A stretch of 64,000 nt of DNA from Beverwykella pulmonaria. Taxonomy: Eukaryota; Ascomycota; Dothideomycetes; Pleosporales; Melanommataceae. Position 1 is the stretch's first letter. Each line of letters opens with the position of its first letter. The DNA is taken from the NCBI GenBank assembly GCA_001599595.1, contig BCHH01000019.1:374411-438410 (forward strand), in the 5' to 3' direction. The notes under the pieces are model-generated. The model had not been told where the DNA came from, made no database searches, and worked only from the letters and a program-made list of their open reading frames with translations. Position numbers and translations under genes: made by a program. Positions 11,271 to 22,492 of this stretch are shown piece by piece.

Positions 11271-11736
11271 ATGGCCACCCAAAGAATTGTCAGTAAAGAG
11301 AAGACATACTTGGACGATGATGGCAAGGGCGCTCCCGAGCCCTCCGACGTTGCACCCGCAGTCCCAGCGTGAGTTCCTTCGGTGCCTTCCCATCCTCCCT
11401 GCCTTCCCTCTCAGAACTCACGCACACACCACAGGGCCGTCATCTGGAAGCTGCTGAGCTTCACTTTTGCCATGATCACGCTGCCCATCGGGACTTATTA
11501 TTTCATCGTCAACTATGTCTTTGTCGGTAGGTCTATTAGTTTTATCATTTTGACCCATTGCGCGTGCTCTGTGAGAAAGCACGTGGATTGACACGGTTGC
11601 AGGCAACTCTACATTTGCGGGGGCCTTGGCCGCCGTCATGGCGAATATCGTTCTGATAGCCTATGTCGTCGTGGCCATGATGGAAGACCAGTCAGATCGC
11701 CTAGAGGAAGAGGAGAAGCGGAAAAAGGCACTATAG
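11271..11736 (+). CDS. VMA21: Vma21-type V-ATPase assembly factor, ER membrane
   Basis: Three exons (11271-11368, 11435-11526, 11603-11736) give 107 residues, the usual size. Two hydrophobic hairpin segments are visible: one around residues 36-60 (WKLLSFTFAMITLPIGTYYF) and one around 68-85 (the GALAAVMANIVLIAYVVVAM stretch). The protein ends in KKAL, a KKxx dilysine ER-retrieval signal like the one that returns yeast Vma21 from the Golgi. Vma21 escorts the assembling V0 sector of the vacuolar proton pump out of the ER. The small exons with phase-preserving boundaries make the model secure. Confidence 0.93.
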
Positions 11737-12164
11737 ATACACTGCACTGCAAAATACGAGTCCCAATGGGTACAATCCATCATTCATCACCACATTACAG
11801 ATTACTACATATCATCGTGCCTCTGAAAGGCAGATTGAGTAACAGCAAGGAGTGTCATTTTGGCAGATAGGCCGTTGGATCGCAAAGTTCCAAAATTCCG
11901 ACAGACTCCTACATGTCCTGGTCCCAGTTGCATATTGATTGCATTGGGGGTGATGCCAACCCTTCCTAGCTGCATTGCCATCATCATAAGCGTTGTGTTC
12001 CCAAAAGCGGCGCCTGCCCTTCCGAACACCGTGAATACAGACAGCCGTCCCGACCACGTTCCCTACGCAAGCGTTTACATGTTAATAGTTGTAAACCTTG
12101 AATCTTTTTTTGTGGAACCCCACTCCATGCCACCTCATCCCCGAAATGTCGGTCCTGCTCTTCT

Positions 12165-13520
12165 TCAGTCTTTGCTGAATCGCCTCTTGAACCAACTCCG
12201 ACGTTTTTCCGTGTTACTTCGGGTGAGAGTATTGGGCCGCCCGCCGGCGTTGGATGCAGGGGGCGCCCCTTGTGTGTTGTTGAATTTAATCATATTGGGA
12301 CCACGTTGTGATGGCGTTGGTGGGAGGCCTTTGCTGGGAACTGGAGGCGGACCGTTGGCACCGTTATACTGTTGCTGGAAATTTCCATTGCTCGAGGGTA
12401 CGGCGCCGTTGGGATACTCTTCCAGAATCGGACCTTGGAACTGTGGGCTTCCGCCGAAGCCGTGGAATCCATACTGCTCACCCAGATCGGGTTTTCCAAC
12501 GGGCGTCGCTCGTTCAATGGAGCTGTTGTCGCTGCTAGGATCGGCCGAGTTCGGGTCGCTCTGGCTGCCGTTTGACCCACCGGTATTCACTGTGTCCCGA
12601 GATTGCTGGTAACCCTGGGTAGGATATATGTTATGCCCATTGTTGCTGTATCGATTGAACCCTGGATCGGACTGCATGCGGTTGTACCGCGTCCGCGGAG
12701 GTCCAACAGGGCCCCCCATACCGTGGCTATTATCCACCCAGCTCTCACGCGCAGCAGCAGCTTGTCGGCTGCCATAGTGACCACTGACTTGGGAGTAGCG
12801 GTTCTGCTCGTAGCCGCCGCCTGAAAAAAAAAGTTAGTTGCTGTTTATGGACAATGATATGCTGCACCCCCAACCAACACGCTGGTGAATCACATCAACT
12901 CACCTCCGTAGTAGCTACTCCTGCGACTCGCATATCCGCTCATTACTTCTGTTTGAGAGTCTAGAGAGACGTATCAGTGTAAGGACGTCCACTGTTAGAT
13001 TTGAACTACGCACCAGCTCTCATTGTCTGCGCCCTGCGCCTGTATTCATTATCGATGGCTGCCTCGAAGGAGCGAATGGTGTCGAGCGGGCGCTCCCATC
13101 GTGAGCGTGTGGGATTTGAAAGATCGGGTTCGGCTGCAGCGAGTGAGCAACATGTTGGGAGTCAAGCTCGGAAATGGGAAAGTACCAATTGGATTGCCAT
13201 TGCGGTCAGTGTGCGTAAAAGAACGGAGAGATTGGAGAGTGGGCTTCTCGAGCGCTGCGGCAACTGCTTTTTGTTAGCAAGAGGAGCTCCAACAGAGCGC
13301 AAATGCGTCGAGGGACTGTACTGGGCTGGGCTTCCTCCATGGCAGCATTCGGGTTCGCCTTGGTCGTCGCGGTGAGGTGGGTGCGGCGCTTCTCTTCCGG
13401 GGTTTCGCTGAGATGGCGCTCGTGTTTACTCTTAGAGTGGTGACTCTTATCACTCTTTAAGCTGAAGTTCGACTTGGAACGGTCGCGGTGGTGCTGTGGG
13501 CGATCCATGGCGGCGGACAT
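12165..13520 (-). CDS. DUF2406-type fungal protein, basic C-terminus
   Basis: Five exons (13520-13322, 13263-13186, 13133-13014, 12960-12904, 12820-12165) give 369 residues. The N-terminus is MSAAMDRPQHHRDRSKS, followed by a conserved block with EKPTLQSLRSF and LDTIRSFEAAID. I recognise this as the fungal DUF2406 family. The middle is Tyr/Gly/Ser-rich and the long last exon is Asn/Gln/Pro/Gly-rich and probably disordered. The protein ends in SWFKRRFSKD, the basic Trp/Phe tail typical of these proteins. The function is unknown. A more upstream ATG at 13568 exists in frame, but the conserved start is at 13520. Confidence 0.82.
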
Positions 13521-15012
13521 GACCCTGTTATTAACAAACGCCGGGGAGCGATGAAACGGGGCTGGCAATCTGTGCTGCTAGAGCAGACACGGCGTAGGTG
13601 CCGCTGCGATCGAAGCTTAGGAGTGGAGCGGCGTTTGCGCGATGGCCCCAGCGTAGATAGACCAGGGAAATGGCAAGAAGATAGAGATAAGGCGGTGCCC
13701 GAGAGTCGGGTGCAGGGCGGTCGTGCGAGACAATACGATGCTGAGGAGATGCGGAGAACGAGCGGTGTGGGTGCAGCGAGTGTTGGTGAAGGAGGGGAGG
13801 AGGAGGCAGTTGCGACGCACCGTATGGTGAGAGGCTGGGTGGTGTTGAGAGACGTATACAGGTCCCGTTAGACCCGTCGTCATCGCGGTGCGACCAATTA
13901 TCATAGGATGATCGACCACATAAAATGCCCTAGCAGTGCCTAGCAAATCCCGAAACGCACGCTGCGGCTATCGTTTGGGGCCGGATGCGGATCAATTCAT
14001 GGCGGAAGGTCGCGGACAGGATGCCAGACTTTAATTTGCAAGCCCGCATGTTTTGAATATTGGCTTTCCTGTCGCCTGCGCGCCAACAGCTTGTTCTCAG
14101 CAGCTTCATAGCTCCCTACCCATTCAACGGTATGGCGTACATGGACACAGACTCTTGCGAGAAAAGCCATATGGCGTCCCGCTGGCTTGAATCCGTGCAC
14201 TGGGGTGGCGATGCGTGGCTTCACCTCCACGGCGGGCGTGCAGGCGTTGCTCACACCACAGTGACCACACTGACCTCCTTTGGGAAAACAAAAGCAGGTT
14301 CTCGTCCGCGCATGCCATGGCGAGGGCAATCAGCAATCCCTCGCGCTGCATGCTTGCGTACGCCTGGTCTTGCATGTCTTGGTTCACGTTAGTTGCCACC
14401 CACGCCCAACACACGACCATCAACACGAATTTTAATCCGGCCCCTCCGATCTCCAGCACTCCACCTCCTCGTGCATTTTACGCATTTTGACTGCCATGAC
14501 AAGCCTTGCAGAGCCATGCAGAGCCACGCAGAGCCACATCTGACTTGGGCAGCCTTCTGGAATCTTGCCGCTTCCCTGGCGCGCGCCGCCTCGCGTTTCA
14601 GATTGCAACGATTCCTGAACGGAACCGAAACAAGTGCGCCTTTAGGCGTCAGCCTTGCAATTGCACAACTGCACGCGGGAAAAAGCCGCTGATCAGTGCT
14701 AGTCTTGTGCAACCCCTGCTATCAGTCTGATAGATATTTCGAGGGACACTTAAGTTTACAGAGAAGCAGCATTGGGGAGGAGTGCGGATGTATCATTTCG
14801 GTCCTACTAAATCTTCATATCGAATCCGTGAGGTCTTCTCACGCTCAGGGAATGACAACACGGCGTGTGCTAATCAAGCTTTTTCATGTTGCAATCTAGA
14901 TTGAGGCCATTTTGTTTATACATGGAAGTCGAACCACACATACATTCCCCCTTCTTTGCAATTTCGCCTGCTTCTCACCTGTTTCTCGCCTGCCAGCTCC
15001 CTCAGCCGCCCT
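13521..15012. other. Intergenic region, no gene seen
   Basis: About 1.5 kb between the start of the DUF2406-type gene and the end of the dehydrogenase gene. Open frames here carry no recognisable domain and look like chance readings of GC-rich DNA. It contains a three-unit 10-bp tandem repeat at 14508-14537. Confidence 0.45.
14508..14537 (+). repeat. Three-unit 10-bp tandem repeat
   Basis: The unit GCAGAGCCAT/C is repeated three times head to tail. It lies in non-coding DNA and has no evident role. Confidence 0.8.
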
Positions 15013-16871
15013 CTAGTTGTGTGTTGGCATGTTCACACTAGCCTTGGTAGCTACGGCGTCCTCGCTTCTCCAAAGACTCGTCACCGTCTTTTGCTGCGTG
15101 TAGAACTGCAGTCCTGGCTTTCCATAAAATGTGTTGGCACCACCACCTGCGATCGACTTCTTGTTACCAGTGAAGGAGAACATGGGAAGCTAGCCGTGTT
15201 AGTACCCTTCTACCGCTCATGAATAAAATTCAACTTACCGGCACGGGAATGGGCACGTTGATACCAACCTGGCCGGCCTCAATCTCGCGTTGGAATCGGC
15301 CCGCTGTAGCGCCGGAGCGGGTAAAGATGGCCGTGCCGTTTCCATATTCGTTGGCGTTGATAAGGTCGATGGCCTCGTCGAACGTGTCTACGTTGAGGCA
15401 GACGAGCACCGGGCCGAAGATCTCCTCGGTGTAGCACTTCATGTGCGGCTTAACGTTCGCAATGATGGTGGGACCAACCTGGTACCACACATTAGCTAGG
15501 TTGCAAGGAAGTACATGCGTTCACGAAGCGTACCCAGTTGCCATTGGGGTACTTTTCAGGCTTCTGTCCACGGCCATCCAAAAGGATAGTCGCGCCTTCC
15601 TCCTCAGCGCTTGCGATAAGGTCCTCAATCCGCTTTTTTGCCTCTGGGCTAATGACAGGCCCAAGGTCAGCGCCTTCCTCAAAGCCACCATCCATCTTGA
15701 GAGCTTTGGCGCGTTCGGCAATCTCTGGCACCCAGTCCTTAGTCTCGCCGATCATGACTAGGGTGCTCAAAGCCATGCATCGCTGGCCTGCAGCACCAAA
15801 TGCCGCGCCTGCAATAGCATTGAGAGCGTGGTTCTTATTACAGTCGGGGAGGACGGCTGCGTGGTTCTTAGCGCCCAAGTTGGCCTGGACACGCTTGCCA
15901 TTGGCCGATGCTCTCGAGTAGATGTATTCTCCAGCCTTGTTGCTACCCACGAAGCTCACAGCCTTGATACGGGGCTCATCCAGGATGAAGTCAACTGTCT
16001 TGGCTGCACCATGGACGATGTTCACAACACCCGGGGGGAATCCGGCCTTCTCAGCGAGCTCGGCGAGAATCATACACGCTCCCGGGTCGCGTTCTGACGG
16101 CTTAATCACGATTGTGTTACCCACGACTGTGGCAATGGGGATGGACCAGAGGGGAATCATGGCCGGGAAGTCTGGGCTGGTGGTTAGTAAGGCGGCACAC
16201 TCGCGACCTCAGTACTCACTGAATGGGCAAATAGCTGCAACAACGCCCAATGGCTCTCTGTAGCTGCGGGTCTCCATATCCTTGGCTACCTCAAGCACCT
16301 CACCTGTCATCTGGGTGGTGATGCCGCAAGCCGTCTCCGCAACCTGCAAACCACGCAAAACATCGCCCTTTGCGTCGGCGAACGTCTTGCCCTGCTCCAG
16401 CGTGATGCTGGCAGCCAGCCTGTCCCAGTTCTCGCGGATCAAGGCCACATACTTGAACATGATCTGCTGTCTATGGAGCAGACTGGTTTCCCTCCACCCC
16501 TTAAATGCCTTCTCCGCGCTGTCCACCGAAGCAAGGAGCTCCTCATTGGTGCTCTGGGGCACGCGAGTCACCAGGTTGTTGGTGGCCGGGTCGTGGAGGT
16601 CGAGCCATGTTGTGGCTTTTGAAGTCACAAACGTGTTGTCTATGAAGTTCTGGGTATCGGCAGGCGAGTCGATGCGTTCGTGGGAGACAGGATAGCTCGC
16701 CGCGGCAGTGGCAGGTCGCAGATGCTGCGCGGTGGCATGCAGCCGCCGCACGGCGGTCTTGCTCGCGCTGTATGGGGAGGACATTCTGGTGCAGAGAGGA
16801 GCGAGGCGAGGGGCAGACTGCCGGGTGGTCAACGTCGCGATGTTGCGGGCGAGAGCTCGGCGGGCCGCCAT
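15013..16871 (-). CDS. Methylmalonate-semialdehyde dehydrogenase, mitochondrial (ALDH6 family)
   Basis: Four exons (16871-16220, 16171-15534, 15478-15239, 15189-15013) give 568 residues. The first 50 are rich in Arg, Ala and Ser without acidic residues, as in a mitochondrial targeting peptide. The body matches ALDH6: the LEQGKT segment, a nucleotide-binding [12 protein letters not shown] stretch, the catalytic cysteine in GQRCMA near residue 349, EEIFGPVL, and a C-terminal [12 protein letters not shown]. The enzyme oxidatively decarboxylates methylmalonate and malonate semialdehydes to propionyl-CoA or acetyl-CoA in valine and thymine breakdown. Intron 2 falls between NW and VGP and is in phase. 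The assignment is strong; no anomaly was seen. Confidence 0.94.
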
Positions 16872-17464
16872 TGTGCGGGCGAATGGATGGTCCGTTGATT
16901 AAAAGAGTGTATTAATTTCTCAATTGGTCGCAGGGCAGCAAGGGCTCAACGCAGTATTTGAGCCAGGCGTGCAAACTCCCTGAGCCGCCAAATGGATGGA
17001 TATCCTCTTCCATCGTCAAGAATGCGGCGGGGCGTTGCTCCCGCTTGCCGAAATGCCGAGCTGGACAGCTCCGGCGAAAAGCCCAGTGACGCCTTAGACG
17101 CCCGATTTATATGATTAAGTTCGTAAATTCGGACAAGTGACGTTGCAGATGGCTCTGTGCCGGTCTTGTCAATGGTTTTGACAATTTTGAAAGGAAATAA
17201 AAAAGTGAAAAAAGTGAACAAAATGGTCACGCATCTTCCATCTCACTACTACGTCAAGATAGAAATTCGTCACTTCATTCTTGAATACCAGAGCTATAAT
17301 ACACCATTGTAGCGCCGTGCAACCAAGAAACTATTCACTAAAAGACCGAAATCCAAGCCGAATCGAGGATGTTCCTGCAGGTCGAACCCCGACTGGATCT
17401 CCATTTTGAGCATCTGACCTTCATCTTCTCTATAACTTTTCCTTCACCCTTCCCACCACAGCAT
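16872..17464. other. Intergenic region, promoter of the dehydrogenase gene and 3' flank of calnexin
   Basis: The 0.6-kb spacer lies between two genes on the minus strand. It is moderately AT-rich around 17100-17340. I see no further gene. Confidence 0.4.
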
Positions 17465-19394
17465 CTACGAGGCAGACGAGCGCGTGGAGCGCTTGTTGAC
17501 TTCAGCTTGGGCCTTCTCGGAACCGGTCGCGACAGCCTCAGCGGCTTTATCCTTGGCGTCCACGGCAGCACCTTTGGCCTTTTGTGCCGTAGCCTTGACC
17601 TGCTCCTTGGAAGGCGCAGCACCACCGCCAACAAGAGTGGAAACGAGGATGGCGAGGATGGTGACGACGAGGACGCCGATACCACCGGCAACCTCGGGAA
17701 CGAGCTTGATGGCCTCAACCGGGTCACGCTTGGCAACCTCCAGGAAGAGGTTGACCTTCTCCTTGATGTACAGAACGGGGTCATCCTTGAAGACGAGGTC
17801 GGAGGGCGCCTTGGGAGGATCGACGGGCTTCGGGGCGTTGGCCTCCTCCTCAGCCTTCTCAGCGGTGATCTTGAGGTCGAAGGTCTCTGCCTTGAGCTTC
17901 TCGGCGTCCTCAATCGAGTGGCCAATGTAGATGTTGTCAAACAGGATGTCGTTCTGCATGGTCCAGATCTCGAAGCCAATCTGTTTCATTGCGTTAGCAT
18001 ACTCTATATCGGCAGACGTTGTAGGGGAAAACGTACAGCGCCAATGGGCTCGAACTTGGACGGGGTCTTGTCCTCGAAGTAGTCGGGGTTCTTGATCTTC
18101 TTGGGGGCCCAGACACCCTTGTAGGCCGGATTGTCGATAAAGGGAGCAGACCATTTGCCCTTGTACTCTGGGTTCTTCTTCATAGGAGGCTCCCACTTGC
18201 CGCAGCCAGCAGCCTCGTCACACTTGGGGTTAGGAACAGTGGGAGGGATCCAGTCACCATCTTCCTCATCATCCCAGTCTTCGGGCTTTTCGGCCTCTGG
18301 GTCGGGGATGGTCAGGGGTTCGTCGTCGAGCCAGTTCTCGGGCTTGGTCGCCTCCTCGTCAACAATCTCGAAGGGCGCGTCCTCGTCCCAGTCCTCGGGC
18401 TTCTTGGCTTCAGGGTCCGCAATGCGAGCTTCGTCAACCCAGGTCTCTGGCTTGGTGTCCTTGGGGTCGTCAATCTCCTTCTCAGGGTTGACCGAGGGCG
18501 AGAAGTCCTCGAGAAGGGTACCGTTGCGGATGGACTCGCCATCGATCTTCATCTCGAAGGCGTTGTCGGGCTTGACGATGAGGGTGTACAGGGAAGTGGT
18601 CTTGACAATGCGAGCCATCGGGGGGTTCTTGAGGTGTTTCTCCTCGTACTCGCCCGTCTTCGGGTTTTTGTGACGGAAGATGAAGTGAACCTGTCCAGGG
18701 TCAGTTGCAAGGTTTTGGGACCGTGGGCAGAGATATCTCTTACCTTGTTGGTAGCTCCACACTTGTCGGGGCCGAACATGATGATGTAGGGCGAGCTGTT
18801 CGAGAACTCCTCGGCGTGAAGGGCCTTGTTGTCCTGGAGGAGCTTCATGTAGGCACCACCGCACTCCAAGCCGTCTACATACGAGTCAGCATGGCGTGCA
18901 AGCTGGAAAGAGCATGGCAGGTGACTTACTCTGAAGCTTAACTTCGTATTGAACCACGAGGGTCTTGCCCTTGTTGTTGATGGCCTTGGGGAACTTGGCG
19001 GAGATGGCATGATGAGCGGCCTTGTCCTTGATCACCAGTCCTTTGTCACCCTCCATGCCCTTGAGGACGGAGGGCTCCTCGACGGCCCAGGTGCCGACAT
19101 AGGCCCACTCTTCCTCTGTGGACTTGTCGTCCTTCTTTGCGGACGACGCCTTCCACCGAGATTCCCAGTCGTCGGTGAATTGCTCCAAAAAGGGAGCTTT
19201 CAGCGTGGTCGGCTATCTACATGTGAGTGGGCGGCAGCATCAAAGGCAACCGAGGGACGTACCGTGAATGTGGGCTTCGCAATGGCGGAGGATGTGGAGG
19301 AGGACTCGGCGGCAGGCGTGGAGCTTGAAGCTTCCTCGTCTGCGCGCACAACGGCGGCAGCGAGGAGCGCAGTAGCTCCGACGGCGAAACGCAT
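17465..19394 (-). CDS. Calnexin, ER membrane lectin chaperone
   Basis: Five exons (19394-19263, 19212-18930, 18874-18744, 18690-18037, 17980-17465) give 571 residues. A signal peptide (about 1-18) is followed by a Ser/Glu-rich stretch. The lectin domain contains the [10 protein letters not shown] and FGPDKCG cysteine/sugar-site segments and the HFIFRHKNP motif. The proline-rich arm domain carries repeats of the [10 protein letters not shown] type, then [17 protein letters not shown] type. One transmembrane helix lies near 498-518 and the cytosolic tail is Ala/Lys-rich. Calnexin binds monoglucosylated N-glycans on folding proteins in the ER. The tail ends TRSSAS and lacks a KKxx signal. No unfolded-protein-response element was identified with confidence. 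Confidence 0.95.
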
Positions 19395-20345
19395 TGCGAG
19401 AGATTGCCTGCTGTCTGGCGAGGATGCAGAGGACTTGATTCGGATGCTGGGGAAGGGCGAGTGGAGGTGGTCGAGGAGTTGGGTGGTGGTTCAATTGCGG
19501 TTACTTATAATAAAAGAGGGCAGAGGAAAGAGGACAGATTTGAGTTCAAGCGGAGCGGGCGGGGCAGGGGTTGTGATTCGCCAGCCACCCCAGCAACCTC
19601 ACTCCCGCCTCAGAGCCGAAGCATTGTCGATGCTTCGAGAAGTCCAGCAGCCGGCGACAAGACAAGTGGCCTCTGCCAGCAGCGCCTTCCTTGTTGTCGC
19701 TTTTATCAATTGCCCATTCATCAGCCTCACCAATATATGGGCGCTGCGGCTGCAGCTCTGGTACGCACGGCAGTCGCTCCCATACCCCACTTGACCACGC
19801 TACCACCTGCCTCGGGCGACTTCACCTTGGAGTTTCCGTCTTGCACAGCTCGGGGTCGCTTCATTGGCACTTCAGGCGCTGCGTCAACTGCTCCTCATGT
19901 CTGAGACGTTTGCTAGAGCCGCACGCTTTCGGAAATTGCAGCTCGGCATAGACTTGGGGAAGCCCACATCATGTACCGCCCGGTTAAGCAATTCACCATC
20001 CCCGTCCTTGCCTCTTCGGTCGCAGCTGTCACCGTGTTAATAACATGGTATCTTTGAGGCAGAACCTTAAATCTTGAAATCATCGTCATTGTCATAGCTC
20101 AGCGCAAACAACTATCCCATTCTCAAATAGCACGACGCTGCAGACGACAAGTCAGAATCATAGGCATCCATTCCTGATGTCACATTTGCAGTTTGAATGA
20201 GTTGTCATCGAGTGAGCGATACCACAGTAATAGAATCTAGGAAAAACATTAGAGGATCGATTGGACCCTCCAAAGCACCGTCGTATCTGCCAGAGGGGGT
20301 TTCCCCTCCGGTTCGATGTAGCAAACAGAGATTCCATGATAGACA
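19395..20345. other. Intergenic region, calnexin promoter; no gene seen
   Basis: This 0.95-kb spacer should contain the calnexin promoter. Near 20281-20295 the words GTATCTGCCAG recall the end of the dispersed repeat seen at 32.4 kb, but the match is too short to call. Confidence 0.4.
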
Positions 20346-21935
20346 CTAATCCTTCACGCTGAGGCCCGCCTTGTCAGTCGCCTTTGTGCTCTGCTTCTGT
20401 GGCGCTTCCTCCTCACTCTCCTCGTCGCTTTCTTCCTCACTCTCTTCCTCCTGCTTCAGCTTGCTGTCCGTCTTGGCGGACTTATCTACGGCACCGGCAG
20501 TCGTCTGGGGTCCCTTTGCTTCTACCTTCTTGTGCCCGCTTTCTTCTTCGTCTTCGTCTTCGTCCTCATCTTCCTCTTCCTCTTCGTCTTCCTCACTCTC
20601 CTCTTCCTCGCTGTCCTCTTCCTCACTCTCTTCTTCCTCCTCGCTCTCTTCTTCTGTAGCCTTCTGTAGTGGTGCTTTCGGTGGCTTTACCGCCTTCTCG
20701 TCCTCGCTATCCTCTTCCTCAGTACTACTTACTTCAGCAATCGCCTGCTCCTCTTCAATGCGCCTAATCTCCTCTTCACTCGCCTCTTCCACGAGGGAGC
20801 CGTGGAAGGAGCTCGTCCGCCTATGCGTCTCGGCGATCGGAGGCTGGTCGAGAGCCGGGTTCGCAGCATCAACGTGCATAGATGGAGGGAGATTGGGTTT
20901 GAAGTTGCCTGGTTTGGGAATGTCGGGTATCTCGGCGCCTTGTTTTGGTAGGACCGCCTTATCTTTTCCTGACCGAGAGGATACCTTGCTTCTGCTAGTG
21001 GACTTGGAGACAGTCTCGTCCTTTTTGGTTTTGGAAACCGCCTTGCTTCTGCCTGTCAATGAGGAGCTTTTGCTTTTACTCTTACTTGACGTTGCAACGG
21101 TCTTGTCTTTGCCAGCCCTTACAATACTCTTCTCTTCTTTTCGAGCTCTTGACGACGTCTTGGATTTGCTTGTCGTTCCAGACGCTTTGTCCTTGCCCTT
21201 ACTTGACGTTGCAGTTATGGGCGTAGAAGGTAGTGGGATCGACCGTGGAGAAAGTATACCACCTAAACCTGCCTTGTCTCTTCCAGTTGTGGTGGGGTTT
21301 GGTGTAGCAGGCAGCGGAATAGACCGCGGCGAAAGTATGTCATCGGCCTTCTTCTTTGTCGGAGTAGACGCATCCGGGGTATTGACTTTTTCCGAGAGCA
21401 GCGGATTTGTCGTCGAAATATTCGCAGGCGCCGCCTTCTTCGACGCAGCCACCTTCGCAGCTTCAGCGCCCAACTGCCGGATGGCTAAATTCTGCGCGGG
21501 TGTCACGGCGGGGACGTTCTCTTTCGGTGCTTGTGCTTGTGCTGTAAGCGTGCTCGTGGCAGGTTTGGCAGCCGGTGCTGCGGGAGTGACACCCAAGGCT
21601 TCCTTGAGCTCGTCGTACTCGTTCCACTCCTCGATCTGCTCGAGATCCTGGGGTAACAATCAGTATACGCCTCTCTTCCCGGCCAGAAAAACACCTACAG
21701 CTAGCACCATGCCCTCCTTTACCAGCAGTGGCAGCTTCCGCCCACTCGCCCTACGCCCATAGAGCTTCCGTGCCAGCTCATCAGTGGCCGTATCAACACC
21801 TTTGAATGGGACCTTGTTCGCTTTCAGGATCGTCTCGATGCGCGATGTCGCTGTGACAATGTGCGACGAGCCAGCGGTCAAGGAGGTAAACAGGTAGAGG
21901 GTCGGATCGTTATCATAAACGCTGAGTTCTGACAT
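20346..21935 (-). CDS. SH3BGR-type thioredoxin-fold protein with long acidic/serine tail
   Basis: Two exons (21935-21699 and 21647-20346) give 512 residues. The first 100 residues have the pattern of SH3-binding glutamic-acid-rich protein/glutaredoxin-like folds: LYLFTSLTAGSS near the usual active-site loop without the CxxC, then KLPLLVKEG, then a conserved LEQIEEWNEYDELKEALG helix formed across the intron. The remainder is low complexity: Lys/Ser-rich stretches around 150-260 with repeated RSIPLP-type motifs, then Glu/Ser/Asp runs. The lack of catalytic cysteines suggests a binding rather than redox role. Function is not known. Confidence 0.82.
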
Positions 21936-22492
21936 GGCGCGTATTAGGAGGGGCGTCCTGGGTCAGTAGCTAGTGAGCTGGCGACCTGGCGGGGTAGATG
22001 GGTCACTCTGGCGACGTGTATGGGAGACTACAATATTATCAGTTCGGGTATATGCGACAGGATGTTGTGTTGCACTTCGACTGGTGCCGAACGATTCAAT
22101 GAACAAGTAGAAGACGTGAGTGAGTGTGCCACGTCAGGATCGTGGTGGTTTGATCCAAAGCTGTTTCACAGCCGGTTACGTGATGCGGGGTCGATTGAAT
22201 GCAGGGCAAAACCCCAGCACCCAGCCTTGCTTCAGACTTGCTAGATAAATTGAGACACAGGCAGAAGGCTAGATTGGCCATATGAGAAATTATTGTATAT
22301 GCCAAAATGGCTTATGAATTAGTTTTCTCAGAGCACTTCTTGGTACCTCATTCCGAAGCCCCAGTAATTCAGTAATGAAAAGTAAAATGGTATCTGGATT
22401 TTGATGGTTCAAACACCAATGAACGATGCGCTTTATGCATAAGTAAATAAATATACCGCGCGAGGAGACCTTTAATACAGTAGCACCTCAGG
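21936..22492. other. Intergenic region, no gene seen
   Basis: The spacer holds the promoter of the SH3BGR-type gene and the 3' flank of the permease gene. No other feature was found. Confidence 0.4.

Noticed and set aside
20274..20300. Possible further end of the dispersed repeat (GTATCTGCCAG)
   Set aside because: Only about 11 bases match, which is not enough to separate it from chance.
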